From positions 32,899,235 through 32,963,234 of the forward strand of contig CM075781.1 in assembly GCA_037974665.1 (NCBI GenBank): a stretch of 64,000 bases of DNA, written 5' to 3'. The translations under genes and the position numbers were made by a program. Positions 49,560-60,939 of this stretch are shown here, in pieces. The notes under the pieces are model-generated. The model was not told where the DNA came from. It was given only the letters and a program-made list of their open reading frames with translations, and ran no database searches. The DNA is from Ehretia macrophylla (Eukaryota > Streptophyta > Magnoliopsida > Boraginales > Ehretiaceae). Numbering within the stretch: position 1 is the first letter of the stretch; every line of letters begins with the position of its first letter.

Positions 49560-52148
49560 GGTATCCATTGTTCTCTGCTCGTTGCTTTTGAGAAGTTTTG
49601 GCCATCTGGTACAAGTGAGCGAGACTCACCTGTCTTAGATCTGTAATATTGGCTCATTTGAACTCTGTTTCGAGCAATTCAGGAAGTTGTTGTGGCATGT
49701 TGAAGACAAACGCCTTCTTGATGGTTTATGTATTTTTTCCAAAGATAAAATACGAAGCTTCCTGTTTGAGATAGTAATCTTCAAGTTTTGCAACATCATA
49801 GCATTTGTTGAGTAAGAACTCATTTTCTGCCTTTTCAATCTCTTGGGTTGTTTGTCCTAAGAAAATGGTTCGTAGACATCTTAGGAATATCTGAATAGGA
49901 TCTGCATCTGTCAGGATGATTTGTCTTTCTTCTTCTGACAACATTCTTGTCCATCAATTGTAAAGTGATCCTGTAAAAGCAACAATAAGACGATCAATGA
50001 TATCTCTTATTTAAAGAGTAGGATTTCAGAGAGATTCTCCATTAATCCATGCATCCATTTTCTCAAGATATTTGAGTCTGTCATCAGGAGGAATTGCATC
50101 AATGTTCTAGAATTACTTGTGATCTGGAGCATATGGGATGAAAACTTTTCCTTCAATGTTTTGTTGTCTTTGAGGTTGCTGTTGTGGAACCTGTGGGACT
50201 TGTGCTTGGGGTGGTTGTTGGTTCCAGTGCTCACCAGCTTGGGAAGTTTCTCGCTGGTCACTGGTTGTTTCTGAATCATTAGGATTAATCTGCATTGGGT
50301 TGTGATCGTGTTCTTGTGGTGTCCGTGTAGAACAGAGTCACAGGAGTTTGCATAAGAAATGGTCATTTGTATGATGGAATCGTCTAAGAGGATGAATCAT
50401 TTTCAAACGGATCAAAGAAGCCAAAGGACGAAATAACAGAAGAAATTTCACTGGGACCTTCTTTCTCGTATTCATCACCCTACCCAGTTGGGATAATTTT
50501 CTCTTTGGAAAGATAATGAGGAGGTGGTGTGAGATCAACCCAATAGGCTTTTTCGCAATTTCCACTTGGTATCCAGACTGCATGATCGGGCTTTGGATTA
50601 TGCTTCCAAGGATTAGAGGACTGCTTCTTTGGCTTAGCTGGCTGTTTGAGCTTTTCAGTGAGTCGTTCTCTTTTTCTTTTGAACTCATCAGATTCAACAT
50701 AATGCTTCTCGAAAGAAGATTTCTACATGTAGATCATGTTGACGCTGTTCCAAGAACAAACTTGTCTGGAAGGGTTCCGAACTGGAGCGGCCTTCTGAAG
50801 CTTTTTCCAGCTGATAGGATTCTGCTAGTGGTATTTGTGGTTCTTGTGGAAAGCTTTGTGGAGGTCATTATATTTAACAACCTTGTCTAAGATGATCATG
50901 GGCTTCTTTTGTCCACGCAACATGTTCCTTGAGATCTGACCATATTTTTTGAATGGCAGCATTCTGAGCTTTTGCATTCATGTTGCTCCAATTGATTGCT
51001 GACTTGATTTGTCCAACATCTTGTGGTCGGGTTTTGGTTACTTGCCATTTATCAACATATGCATTGTTGGCTTCTCCTGTACAATAGATGTCTTCAGGAA
51101 ATTAACAGAACAGACATATCTAGAGGACCTAGATCTGGCAGCAAAGGGTTTTCTAACACAATGTGGACAGGACTGAGGATGTCCAGCAAGTTGGCATTTT
51201 TCACATGGTTCAGCTGGTTGGGATTCTGTTGGAAATAATATGACGACACGACCTGGTTCTAGAGGATGTCTAGAGATTCTTGGTGAATCATGGATGATTG
51301 GTAGATTATGGCTTCTTTCATAATCATTTTTCCATCGAGGAGGGAGAGTGAGTTCTTGTTTGGTGTAGATCTTTGGTTGGGTAACATTACTGTCACCTAA
51401 CACATGGACTCGAGGCTTACAGTTGTGGTCCATGGAAAAGAGATGGGTTTGGACTTTATAGGTCATAGAATGATGTAGTGCAACAACAGTTTCATTTGGG
51501 TTCATATCAGTTCCATAAAGTTGGATAAGGACCTATATGGTTTAAGAAAGGGTAGGACGGGAAAGATCAAGGGTGAAGTTTGGTTCAACCTGGATGAGAA
51601 CATGGCCATTGTGAAGACCTGCTTCAACGGCACAGATGAGTGCATCATTAATCGAAAAGACATATCTAGAGAGACTAGACATGAAACATTCTTTCCGGCA
51701 AGGAAACTAGGCTGTAAGGCTAGACGAATAGCTCCAAGGTAGAAACCTTTGTAGCCTATTTGTCTATATCTACGAAGATCAGGTCCAGAAAGTATAGGAA
51801 GGTAGGTTTCTGAGCGGGAAGAGGATACGGATTGTACAAAGACTATAGAGGATTTGTACACGGCTGTAAGGGCTGCTGGCTTGATAGGTAATAGAGATTT
51901 GAACTTTTGTGTGAGTTGGGAAGTTTGGTAATATGAGTATGGGTTTAACGAAGAGAGTTTGAAGAGTTCTCCTGGTTTGGTAGATGAGGGGTGTTTGGGT
52001 TATGTCTACCTTATAATGAGATGCAGAAGATCAAAGGAAGTGACTTCAAAGTTGTTAGCAACAACTTCTTGTACTGGCTGGGGAAGATCAGCCATGGTAG
52101 ATACACTGGTCACGACTGGACTTACTGTGGGACTTAATGCGCCTTTCA
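49560..52148 (-). pseudogene. Pararetrovirus copy 1: movement and coat protein region
   Basis: The start, aligned with copy 3, is the ATG at 52148. The movement protein (30K superfamily, enlarges plasmodesmata) shows GYKGFYLGAIRLALQPSF at about 51690-51760, but the stretch holding the LLDTRW motif in copy 3 is replaced by unrelated bases and a frameshift here. Next comes MNPNETVVALHHS (51505 downward), a Cys-rich motif (51160-51206), a linker, and the coat protein core with RCLRTIFLGQTTQEIEKAEN (about 49726-49944). Many frameshifts and stops. It continues, beyond solo LTR H, at 47541. Confidence 0.85.
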
Positions 52149-52256
52149 TTCACTCTTTAACGGCTATTGCCCAATTGCCAAAGACTCTAGTGTTCAACAC
52201 ACAAGTATTGTTTAAGACCTTCAATACCAGAATAGGGAAGTGCTATAGTTAACTAA

Positions 52257-52268
52257 GCTCTGGGACCA
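52257..52268 (-). other. Pararetrovirus copy 1 primer binding site
   Basis: The minus strand reads TGGTCCCAGAGC, 10 of 12 matching the initiator tRNA-Met complement TGGTATCAGAGC. It is 109 bases upstream of the movement-protein ATG, the same position as in copy 3. Confidence 0.75.
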
Positions 52269-52636
52269 CTAAGGGGAAGGGAATGAGCGGGAGGCAGAAG
52301 ACATGGTTAAAGGTTTCAGTTTGAGAGAGACAAGTAGAGGATGTGTTTTAATCCCAATCTAACTCTGCCCATTTAGTCAGGGGTTCTTCATTATTTATAG
52401 GCAAACCATTACAAAGCCTAATAATACAAAGTGGAATCTTCATTATTCCTTACAAGGACTAAAGCAGCTTCCTTTAATAAAGGAAAAGATGACATGACAT
52501 AAAGAGATTCCTAATAATTCATAATAAGACAAACCTGACGTGACTAAAGCGGTTTCCTTTAATAAATGAAATCTCACTTATTACAAACAGACAAACGAGA
52601 CATGACTTAAAGGGAATCTGAAGTGACAAAAGATTC
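52269..52636 (-). promoter_or_regulatory. Pararetrovirus intergenic region 1 (pregenome promoter)
   Basis: It has a TATA box on the minus strand (TATAAATA, 52392-52399), upstream of it two cctttaata(a) repeats (near 52477-52495 and 52552-52570) and a tgacgtgac word (52536-52544) that resembles the TGACG bZIP site of as-1. It ends at caaaagattc (52627-52636), where an inverted fragment (copy 2) begins. Promoter use is inferred from position and motifs. Confidence 0.7.
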
Positions 52637-54763
52637 AAGTCCATGGATCACAACTGTGAGCCTCGAGTCCACGTATTAGGTGATAGTAATGTTACCCAAC
52701 CAAAGATCTACACCAAACATGAACTCATTTTCCCTCCTCGATGGAAAAATGATTATGAAAGAAACCATAACCGACCAATCATCCATGATTTACCAAGAAT
52801 ATCTAGATATCCTCTAGAACCAAGTTGTGTCTCCATATCATTTCCAACAGAATCCCAACCAGCTGAACCATGTGAAAAATGCCAATTTGTTGGACATCAT
52901 CAGTCTTGTCCACACTGTGTCAGAAAACCCTTTGTTACCAGATCTAGGTCCTCTAGATATGTCTATTCTATTAATTTTCTTGAAGACATCTATTGTACAA
53001 GAAATGCCAACAACGCATATGTTGGTAAATGACAAGTAACCAAAACCAGACCATAAGATGTTGGATAAATCAAGTCAGCAATCAATTGGAGCAATATTAA
53101 TGCAAAAGCCCAGAATGCTGCCATTCAAAAGATATGGTCAGATCTCAAGGAACATGTTGCATGGACAAAACAAGCCCATGATCATCTTAGACAAAGTTGT
53201 TATGACCAGTATAATGACATCCACAAGGCTTTCCACAAGAATCACATATACAACCAAATTACTCCAATCAACTGGAAAAAACTGCAGAAAGCCGCTCCAG
53301 TTCCGAACCCTTTCAGACAAGTTCGTTCTTGGAATAGCATCAACATGATCAACATGCAGAAATCTTCTTCTGATAAGCATTACCTTGATTCTGATGAGTT
53401 CAAAAGAAAAAGAGAACGACTCGCTAAAAAGCTCAAACAGCCAGCTAAGCTGAAGAAGCAGTCCTCTCATCCTTGGAAGCATAACCCAAAGCCTGATCTT
53501 GTAGTCTGGATACCAAGTGGCAATTGCGATAAAGCCTATTGGGTTGATCTCACACCACCTTCTCATTATCTCTCCAGAGACAAAATTTTCCCAACTCGCT
53601 AGGGTGATGAAGACGAGAAATAAGGTCCCAGTGAAATTTCTTATGTTATTTCGTCCTTTGACTCCTTTGATCCGTTTGAAAATGATTCATCCTCTCAGAC
53701 GATTCCACCATACAAAGGACCAGTTCTTATGCAAACTCCTGTGACTCCGTTCTATACGGACACCACAAGAACATGAACACATAACCTAGTGCAGACTAAT
53801 CCTGATGATTTAGAAACAACCAATAACTAGGGAGAAACTTCCCAAGCTGGTGTGCATCGGAACCAACAACCGCCACAAGCACAAGTCCCACAGGTTCCAT
53901 AACAGCAACCTCAGAGACAACAAAACATTGAAGGAAAAGTTTCCATCCTATATGCTCTAAATCACAAGCAATTCTGGAACATTGATGCAATTCCTCCTGA
54001 TGACAGACTCAAATATCTTGAGAAAATGGATACATGGATTAATGAAGAATCTCTCTGAAATCCTACTCTTGAGATAAAATATATCATTGACCGTCTTGTT
54101 GCTACTTTTACAAGATCACTTCGCAGTTGGTGGACAAGAATGTAGTCAGAAAAAGAAAGACAAATCATCCTAATAGATGCAAATCCTATTAAGATATTCC
54201 TAAGATGTCTACGAACCATTTTCGTAGGACAAACAACCCAAGAGATTGAAAAGGCAGAAATGAGTTCTTACTCAACAAATGCTGTGATGTTGCAAAACTT
54301 GGAGATTACTATGTCAGATAGGAAGCTCTGTATTTTACATTTGGAAAAAATACAGAAACCATCAAGAAGGAATTCGTCTTCAACATGCCACAAACACTTC
54401 CTGAATTGCTCGAAACAGAGTTCAAACAAGCCAATATTATAGATCTAAGACATGCGAGTCTCGCTCACTTGTACTAGATGGCCAGAAAGCTCATTCAAGA
54501 TCAATGCGAGTCCAAATGACTCGTCAAACTTCTCAAAAGCAATAAGCAGAAAACAATGGATACCTTTTGCAGAAAAGATTTCCAAAAGTTTAGCTATCAC
54601 ACTCACAGTCACTCTCCATGTTCGTGTCACAAACACAAGAAGCGCAAACATCAGAAAAGGTTTCACAAGTCCGAAAACCTTTCAAGAAATTCAGATTTGT
54701 GAAAAAAAGATCAAAACTCTCTTATTCCACTAAATGTTTTCTATGGAAGGAAAGGACATTTTG
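52637..54763 (+). pseudogene. Pararetrovirus copy 2: inverted movement/coat protein fragment
   Basis: The only pararetrovirus coding sequence on the plus strand. It begins at the MDHNCEPRVHVLGDSN segment (52643), just downstream of the movement domain, continues with the Cys-rich motif CEKCQFVGHHQSCPHC (52871-52919), the linker, the coat protein core (about 54160-54440) and a His/Lys-rich run, and ends within the knuckle (about 54735-54763). No RT is present. The frame is interrupted repeatedly. It lies between two parts of an intergenic region that keep minus orientation, joined at caaaagattc on both sides. Confidence 0.85.
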
Positions 54764-54931
54764 CAAAAGATTCCTGCCATATCCTATTATTACAACATGA
54801 GAAACCTATTTACTTGACACGAAGCTTTTTCATGGGATCCACCCGGGATTCCTGGAATCCTATCTGCAATGAGTCACCATCTGTCATTATTAAGATCGAT
54901 ATCATCCAACCACTTTTGATTGTTTTCTAAG
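54764..54931 (-). repeat. Collapsed pararetrovirus unit: ORF2 tail and part of the intergenic region
   Basis: It starts caaaagattcctgcc, the continuation of the intergenic region broken at 52636, then holds the last codons and TGA of ORF2 (about 54880). At ctaag (54927-54931) it jumps to the sequence next to the primer binding site of the following unit, skipping the whole coding genome. Confidence 0.82.
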
Positions 54932-55410
54932 GGGAAGAGAAGTAGTGGGAGGCGGAAGACATGGTTAGAGGCTTCAGTTTGAGAGAGAGAAATAGAGGAT
55001 GTGTTTTAATCCCAATCTAACTCTGCCTCTTTAATCAGGGGTTCTTCATTATTTATATGCAAACCATTACAAAGCCTAATAATACAAAGAGGAATCCTCA
55101 CTATTCTTGACAAGGACTACAACAGCTTTCTTTAATAAAGGAAAAGTTGACATGACATAAAGAGATTCCTAATAATTCACAATAAGACAAACCTGACGCG
55201 ACTAAAGCAGTTTTCTTTAATAAAGGAAATCTCACTTATTACAAACAAACAAACGAGACATGACTTAAAGGGAATCTGAATTGACAAAAGATTCCTGCCA
55301 TATCCTATTATTACAACATGACAAATCTATTTACATGACACAAAGCTTCGTCATAGGGTCCAACTTGGATTCCTGGAATCCTGTCTGCAATAAGTTACCA
55401 TCTGTCGTTA
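54932..55410 (-). promoter_or_regulatory. Pararetrovirus intergenic region 2 with ORF2 tail
   Basis: It repeats region 1, with a TATA box at 55050-55057 (minus TATAAATA) and the cctttaata-type repeats, followed by the ORF2 tail. It joins the next copy at ttgaga (55411-55416). The primer binding site itself is missing. The TATA-to-TATA distance to region 3 is 431 bp. Confidence 0.78.
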
Positions 55411-55824
55411 TTGAGAGAGAGAAGTAAATGATGTGTTTATTCCCAATCTAACTCTACTCATTTAGTTAGGGGTTCTTCATTATTTATAGGCAAACCATTA
55501 CAAAGCCTAATAATACAGAGTGTAATCTTCACTATTCCTAACAAGGACTAAAGCAGATTCCTTTAATAAAGGAAAAACTGACATGACATAAAGAAATTCC
55601 TAATAATTCACAATAAGACAAACCAAACGCGACTAAAGTGGTTTCCTTTAATAAAAAAATCTCACTTATTACAAATAGACAAATGAGACATGACTTAAAG
55701 GGAATCTGAAGTGACAAAAGATTCCTGTCATTTCCTATTATTACAACATGACAAACCTATTTACATGACATGAAGCTTCGTCATGGGGTCCACCTAGGAT
55801 TCCTGGAATCCTGTCTGTAATAAG
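55411..55824 (-). promoter_or_regulatory. Pararetrovirus intergenic region 3 (downstream of copy 3 ORF2)
   Basis: Third repeat of the promoter region, TATA box 55481-55488. It directly follows (on the minus strand) the ORF2 stop codon of copy 3 at 55825-55827, so it is copy 3's own 3' intergenic region. The primer-site end is missing through the junction at 55411. Confidence 0.78.
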
Positions 55825-56607
55825 TCACCATCTGTCGTTATTGAGATCGACATCATCCCATCATTCTTAATTGTTGTGGCTAAGATCTCCCCTACACGGG
55901 TTGTAGTCAGGCCCAAGGTCTGCAGTGGAATAACCATCTTCTTGGGAAAAATTCTGGAAGGCGAGAAGATGCTCATGAAAAGTGGGGCTATTAGGAAAGC
56001 GAACGTGCCAAAATTATGTGGGATTAGAAACATCTATACCATGGGCTCTAGCAGTAGCTCTTTTGACTGTAAGGCATTGTTCTTAAGAAATAAAATATTC
56101 CCAAGGCTCTTGTCGAATGTGGAAATGGTTGATTGGAATGATGGTTAGCGGAATGGCACGATTCTAAACATCTGTGAGGCGAATGATGAAAACCTACTGG
56201 TGTTGAATAATTTGACCGGTGATGAGTGTTGGAGGATCAAATGACTGGAATACCTGTGAGAATATCTTGATAAAGCGGGACTGCAGGAACACACGAACAT
56301 ATCTTTGAATGAGTTCTGGATCAAAAAGAACTGCCATAGGATAATAATTAAGCCAATACCAAAGATATAAGAATTGCATCTTTGAAAAGTCATAATTATT
56401 GAAATCAAGAATTGTATCCCATGGTTCTTCATGCTGGGGATTATAATGAACAACGTAGCCAACATAAAAGACAGAGCTTAACAAATCAATAATTCGTCTG
56501 AGCTTGATCTCAACGAATTCCTCAAAGAAATCAGTGATCTAGTAGCGTACGAACGTTCGTTGAGTTTTGAGTTGAAGCTCATCAGGAAGGGCTGCGAGAA
56601 ATTGCGC
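55825..56607 (-). pseudogene. Pararetrovirus copy 3 ORF2, unknown function
   Basis: A protein region downstream of RNase H, about 260 codons. Readable pieces include HYNPQHEEPWDTILDFNNYD and YWLNYYPMAVLFDPELIQ, near the middle of the region (56194-56484). It is broken by TAG stops (near 56549 and 56163) and a frameshift after that. The TGA at 55825-55827 is conserved in copy 4 and in the tail fragments. It is in the same frame as the end of the RNase H domain, separated by one TAG (56608-56610). I recognise no domain. A second ORF of unknown function downstream of the polyprotein is a known feature of florendoviruses. Confidence 0.78.
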
Positions 56608-58176
56608 CTATTGATCAAGACTCAAATCATAAAGTGTTTGAGACTGGCCATCAGTGGGATCTGGATTTGAGCTGGAACTGCCTGGAATAAGACCTGGAAT
56701 AAGGGAAGATGGGAGTGTGCGACCATTTGGATTTACCATGCATGTAGCTTTCTTGGATGATGGTGTGCGAGAAAGAATATCAGCAAGGATATTATCTTTG
56801 CCTGGGATGTATCGCATTGTCCAATTGAACTGGGAAATCCATTATGTCCATCGGATAAGTTGTGGATCCATAATATCATTCTGCTTTATTTTGAGAACAC
56901 CCTGAAATCCTTTAAAATTTGTTTCAATAATAAAAAGATTCTGAGCAAGATGAAACTTGAATTTTTTGATTCTCGGAATAACTGCAAGAACTTCTCTTTT
57001 GAAGAGGGATAGTTGCATTGTGCTGGCATGAAAGATCCTGACTTGTAACCACAGACTTGTCTGTGTCCATTGTCTTCTTCAATGAGGACTGCTGCCCAAA
57101 AATCAAGGGAAGCATCAGTCTGCAAAATGAGTTGTCCTGGACCTTGCATAGCTCCTTTAGATTCTGAACTGCAACTGTGGCTTCTGGAGACCAATTTCCA
57201 ATATTGGATTTTCAGAGGTACTCGGAAATCTGGCTGGTGTAGTTGGCCAAGGATGGAACATGCGATGAGGCATAATTGATCAATCCAAGGAACTGCTGGA
57301 TCTGAGTAACAATTCTGAGCTCATCAGGAAAGTTGAGGACTTTGCTTGATATGTGGTCCTGTAAAAGAATGTGTTCTTCTCTTATCTGCAAACCAATAAA
57401 ATCATTAGCATTTAGACCAATTTTCATCTTGGATTCAGCAAGAACTAATCCATGCTGGTAGGTTAGTTCGTGGAATTATTGGAGATGCTGGTGGTGTTCT
57501 TTACCAGTGTTGCTGAATACCAAAACATCATCAATGTAGACAATACAGTGCTGCGCAAAGGGTTGGTACACATCATCCATTATGTGTTAGAACTCGGATG
57601 GTACATTCTTGAGACCGAATAGCATGACATTCTATTCATAATGTCCCTGTGGAACAACAAAAGCAGTTTTGAATCTATCAGCTTCAGTAATACCAATTTG
57701 CCAAAATCCGAATTTCATATCAATTTTGAGAAGAATTTGGCTCTGGATAGCTTCTGAAGGAGTTGTTCATTTCTTGGAAGAGGGTATCTGATATCCTGCA
57801 ATTGATCATTGAGTTGGCGATAATCGATCACCAATCTTTTCTTTCCTCGGACTTGTTCAGATCTTTTGTTGACTTAAAAGGCATGACTTATCCATAGAGA
57901 TCTGGATGGTTAGATGAGACCTTGCTCAAGTAGTGTTTGAATTTCAACTTGACAAAGATCTTCATCTTTTGGCATTCCTAGATGAGAAGCAGTTTGGTGT
58001 GGCATCTGCCAATTTTCTCTATAAGGTAGAGAGACAAAACGTTTCTCTCTTTCCCAGAACTTGTTTGGAATATCACCGCAACAGGAAAGGAGGAAGTTTT
58101 TTTCTTCAGCAAATTTATCATCTTGAATGGCTAAAACTTGTGAGGGTAATTCCTGTAAAGATACCCAAAGGGTATA
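56608..58176 (-). pseudogene. Pararetrovirus copy 3 RT and RNase H
   Basis: RT lies at about 57450-57960 with active site YIDD (57527-57538); stops replace CAA or CAG codons and the frame shifts near 57730 and 57880. The RNase H part reads LQTDASLDFWAAVLIEEDN (about 57080-57140), then a KRSS/KEKFLQLF stretch in two frames, and ends MRYIPGKDNILADILSRTPS (56817 downward) with the final Asp-Ser-Arg motif. A TAG at 56608-56610 closes the frame. RT and RNase H copy the pregenomic RNA and remove it from the hybrid. Confidence 0.87.
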
Positions 58177-59079
58177 CTAATTGTGTAGGAATTGAAAATC
58201 ATCTGTCTGAAATGAGAATGGAACAAGTAAAGTGTGGAAATCCATTCCTAAAAGAATGTCTTCACAGCATTGATCATACTGGTAAAAGCTATGTCGAATT
58301 GATACATTTGGGGATAAGTGTATAGGTATGGTCATGGAATGTGCTTCACTTGCAAATCCACTACCAGAAGCTGGGGTAAAGGTTGCTCTGGAGGAAATCC
58401 AAAATTCAAGAGGAAGACACTTGGATTTCATCATGGAAATACATGAACCTATGTCTACAAGGGCAGTAACAGTAATAGGAATATATCCTGGAGGGTTTAT
58501 AACAAGCTTTATGTATGGCTTATAGATCTGTCCTGGGATAAAGGTAGCTTTGAAAGTGGTAAAGATTTCAGTGGTTTTATGTATTTTGGCTATGGAGAAG
58601 TTTGGTTCTAAATCAGAGTATTCGGATTCTGAGGTGAGATCTGAGGATGAGGTTGTATCAAGGTTAAGGACGACTTGATCTGGTTCGAAAGTCCATGTGT
58701 ATAGCTGGTCATCAATGTTTTGAGTTAAAATGAATTGAATAAGCTTTGCTGGTAGCTTCTTGGACTTCTTGAGGTAACAATCTTTTGCCAAATGTCCTTT
58801 CTTTCCACAAAAAAAAAAACATTTAGTAGAAGAAGCGGGTTTTGATATTTTCTTCCCAAATCTGAATTTCTTGAAAGGTTTTCTAAACTTGTGAAACCAT
58901 TTCTGATGTTTGTGTTTCTTGTGTTTGTGACACGAACATGAAGAGTGACCGTGAGTGTGACAGCCAAACTTTTGGAAATCTTTTCTGCAAAAGGTATCCA
59001 TTGTTTTCTGTTCGTTGCTTTTGAGAAGTTTACAAAGTCGTTTGGACTCACACAGATCTTGAATGAGCTTTCTGGCCAT
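58177..59079 (-). CDS. Pararetrovirus copy 3: nucleic-acid-binding CCHC and protease segment (open 300 codons)
   Basis: An open stretch in the polyprotein frame. Residues 40-75 are a His/Lys-rich run with clustered Cys (CHTHGHSSCSCHKHKKHKH), followed by a knuckle at 58777-58821 reading CFFFCGKKGHLAKDC. This is CX3C rather than the CX2C of copy 1, through extra T bases in a homopolymer. An acidic linker (DLTSESEYSDLEPN) follows. The aspartic protease has DIGSCISMM at residues 209-217 (DIG in place of the usual DTG/DSG) and ILLGMDF near residue 285. A TAG at 58177, for CAG in copy 1, ends it. It is part of a dead polyprotein and is unlikely to be translated alone. Confidence 0.85.
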   Translation of the reverse strand: MARKLIQDLCESKRLCKLLKSNEQKTMDTFCRKDFQKFGCHTHGHSSCSCHKHKKHKHQKWFHKFRKPFKKFRFGKKISKPASSTKCFFFCGKKGHLAKDCYLKKSKKLPAKLIQFILTQNIDDQLYTWTFEPDQVVLNLDTTSSSDLTSESEYSDLEPNFSIAKIHKTTEIFTTFKATFIPGQIYKPYIKLVINPPGYIPITVTALVDIGSCISMMKSKCLPLEFWISSRATFTPASGSGFASEAHSMTIPIHLSPNVSIRHSFYQYDQCCEDILLGMDFHTLLVPFSFQTDDFQFLHN

Positions 59080-60939
59080 CTAGTACAAGTGTGTGAGACT
59101 CATCTATCTTAGATCTGCAATATTGGCTCGTTTCAACTCTGTTTTGGGCAATTCAGGAAGTGGTTGTGGCATGTTGAAGACGAATGCCTTCTTGATGGTT
59201 TTTGTATTTTTTTCAAAGATAAAATACAGAGCTTCTTGTCTGAGATAGTAATCTCCAAGTTTTGCAACATCACAACATTTGTTGAGTAAGAACTCTTTTT
59301 CTGCCTTTTTAATCTCTTGGGCAGTTTGTCCTATGAAAATGGTTCGTAGACATCTTAAGAATATCTGAATAGGATCTGTATCTATCAAGATGATTTGTCT
59401 TTCTTCTTCTAACAACATTCTTATCTACCAAATGTGAAGTAATCCTGTAAAAGCGGCAACAAGAAGGTCAATGATATCTCTTATTTCAAGAGTAAGATTT
59501 CAGAGAGATTCTCCATCAATCCATGCATCCATTTTTTCAAGATATTTGTGTCTGTCATCAGGAGGAATTGCATCAATGTTCCAGAATTGCTTGTGATCTG
59601 GAGCATATGGGATGTAAACTTTTCTTTCAATGTTTTGTTGTCTCTGAGGTTGCTGTTGTGGAGCCTGTAGGACTTGTGCTTGTGGTAGTTGTTGGTTCCG
59701 GTACTCACTAGCTTGGGAAGTTTCTCCCTGGTCACTGGTTGTTTCTGAATCATCAGGATTAGTCTGCACTGGGTTATGTGTTCGTGTTCTTATGGTGTCC
59801 GTATAGAACGGAGTCACAAGAGTTTGCATAAGAATTGGTCCTTTGTATGGTGGAATCGTCTGAGAGGACGAATCCTTTTCAAACAGATCAAAGGAGTCAA
59901 AGGACGAATTAACATAAGATATTTCACTAGGAATTTCTTTCTCGTCTTCATCACCCCACCCAGTTGTGATAATTTTCTCTTTGGAGAGATAATGAGGAGG
60001 TGGTATGAGATCAGCCCAAAAGGATTTTTCGCAACTGCCACTTGGTATCCAGACTGCATGATCAGGCTATGGATTATGCTTCCAAGGATGAGAGGACTGC
60101 TTCTTTTGCTTAGTTGGTTGTTTGAGCTTTTCAGCGAGTCGTTCTCTTTTTCTTTTGAACTCATCAGAATCAAGGTAATGCTTCTCGGAAGAAGATTTTT
60201 GTATGTTGATCATGTTGACACTATTCTAAGAACGAACTTGTTCGAAAGGGTTCTGAACTGTAGCGGCTTTCTGCAATTTTTTCCAGTTGATTGGATTATG
60301 CTGGTGGTATTTGTGGTTCTTGTGGAAAGCCTTGTGGAGGTCATTATATTGGTCATAACAACCTTGTTTGAGATGCTCATGGGTTTCTTTTGTCCATGCA
60401 ACATGTTCCCTGAGATTTGACCATATTTTTTGAATGGTAGCATTCTGAGCTTTTGCATTCATATCGCTTCAATTGATTGCTGACTCAATTTTTCCAACAT
60501 CTTGTGGTCTGGTTTTGGTAACTTGTCATTTACCAATATATGCGTTGTCGGCTTCTCTTGTACAATAGATGTCATCAGGAAAATTAACAGAACAGACATA
60601 TCTAGAGGACCTAGATCTAGCAGCAAAGGGTTTTCTGACACAGTGTGGACAGGACTGAGGATGTCCAGCAAGTTGGCATTTTTCACATGGTTCAGCTGGT
60701 TGGGATTCTGTTGGAAATGATATGGCGACATGACTTGGTTCTAGAGGATATCTAGAGATTCTTGGTGAATCATGGATGATTGGTCGGTTATGGCTTCTTT
60801 CAAAATCATTTTTCCATCAAGTAGGGAAAGTGAGTTCATGTTTGGTGAAGATCTTTGGTTGGGTAACATTACTATCACCTAACACGTGGACTCGAGGCTT
60901 ACAGTTGTGATCCATGGAAAAGAGATGGGTTTGGACTTT
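59080..60939 (-). pseudogene. Pararetrovirus copy 3 Cys-rich linker and coat protein region
   Basis: Between movement protein and CCHC. In order: the MDHNC segment (about 60915), the Cys-rich motif CEKCQLAGHPQSCPHC (60641-60687), MNAKAQNATIQKIWSNLREHV (from 60462), a Lys/Glu-rich stretch (KEKENDSLKS in one frame), a Gln/Pro-rich linker (PQAQVLQAPQQQPQRQQ, about 59600-59700), the conserved YIPYAPDHKQFWNIDAIPPDD (about 59560-59640), and the coat core RCLRTIFIGQTAQEIKKAEK with NKCCDVAKLGDYYLRQEALY (59104-59418). The coat protein forms the capsid around viral DNA. Stops and local frameshifts occur, but most pieces share the polyprotein frame. Confidence 0.82.

Noticed and set aside
51959-52252. 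Plus-strand open frame over the copy 1 movement-protein start
   Set aside because: The movement protein reads on the minus strand, aligned with copy 3; the plus-strand frame has no homolog here.
59776-60420. Open frame of 214 codons on the plus strand, hydrophobic, resembling a membrane protein
   Set aside because: Antisense to the pararetrovirus coat region. Similar hydrophobic shadows appear opposite copy 1 at 50516-50890 and opposite copy 2 (53138-53566), as expected when Lys- and Gln-rich coding is read backwards.
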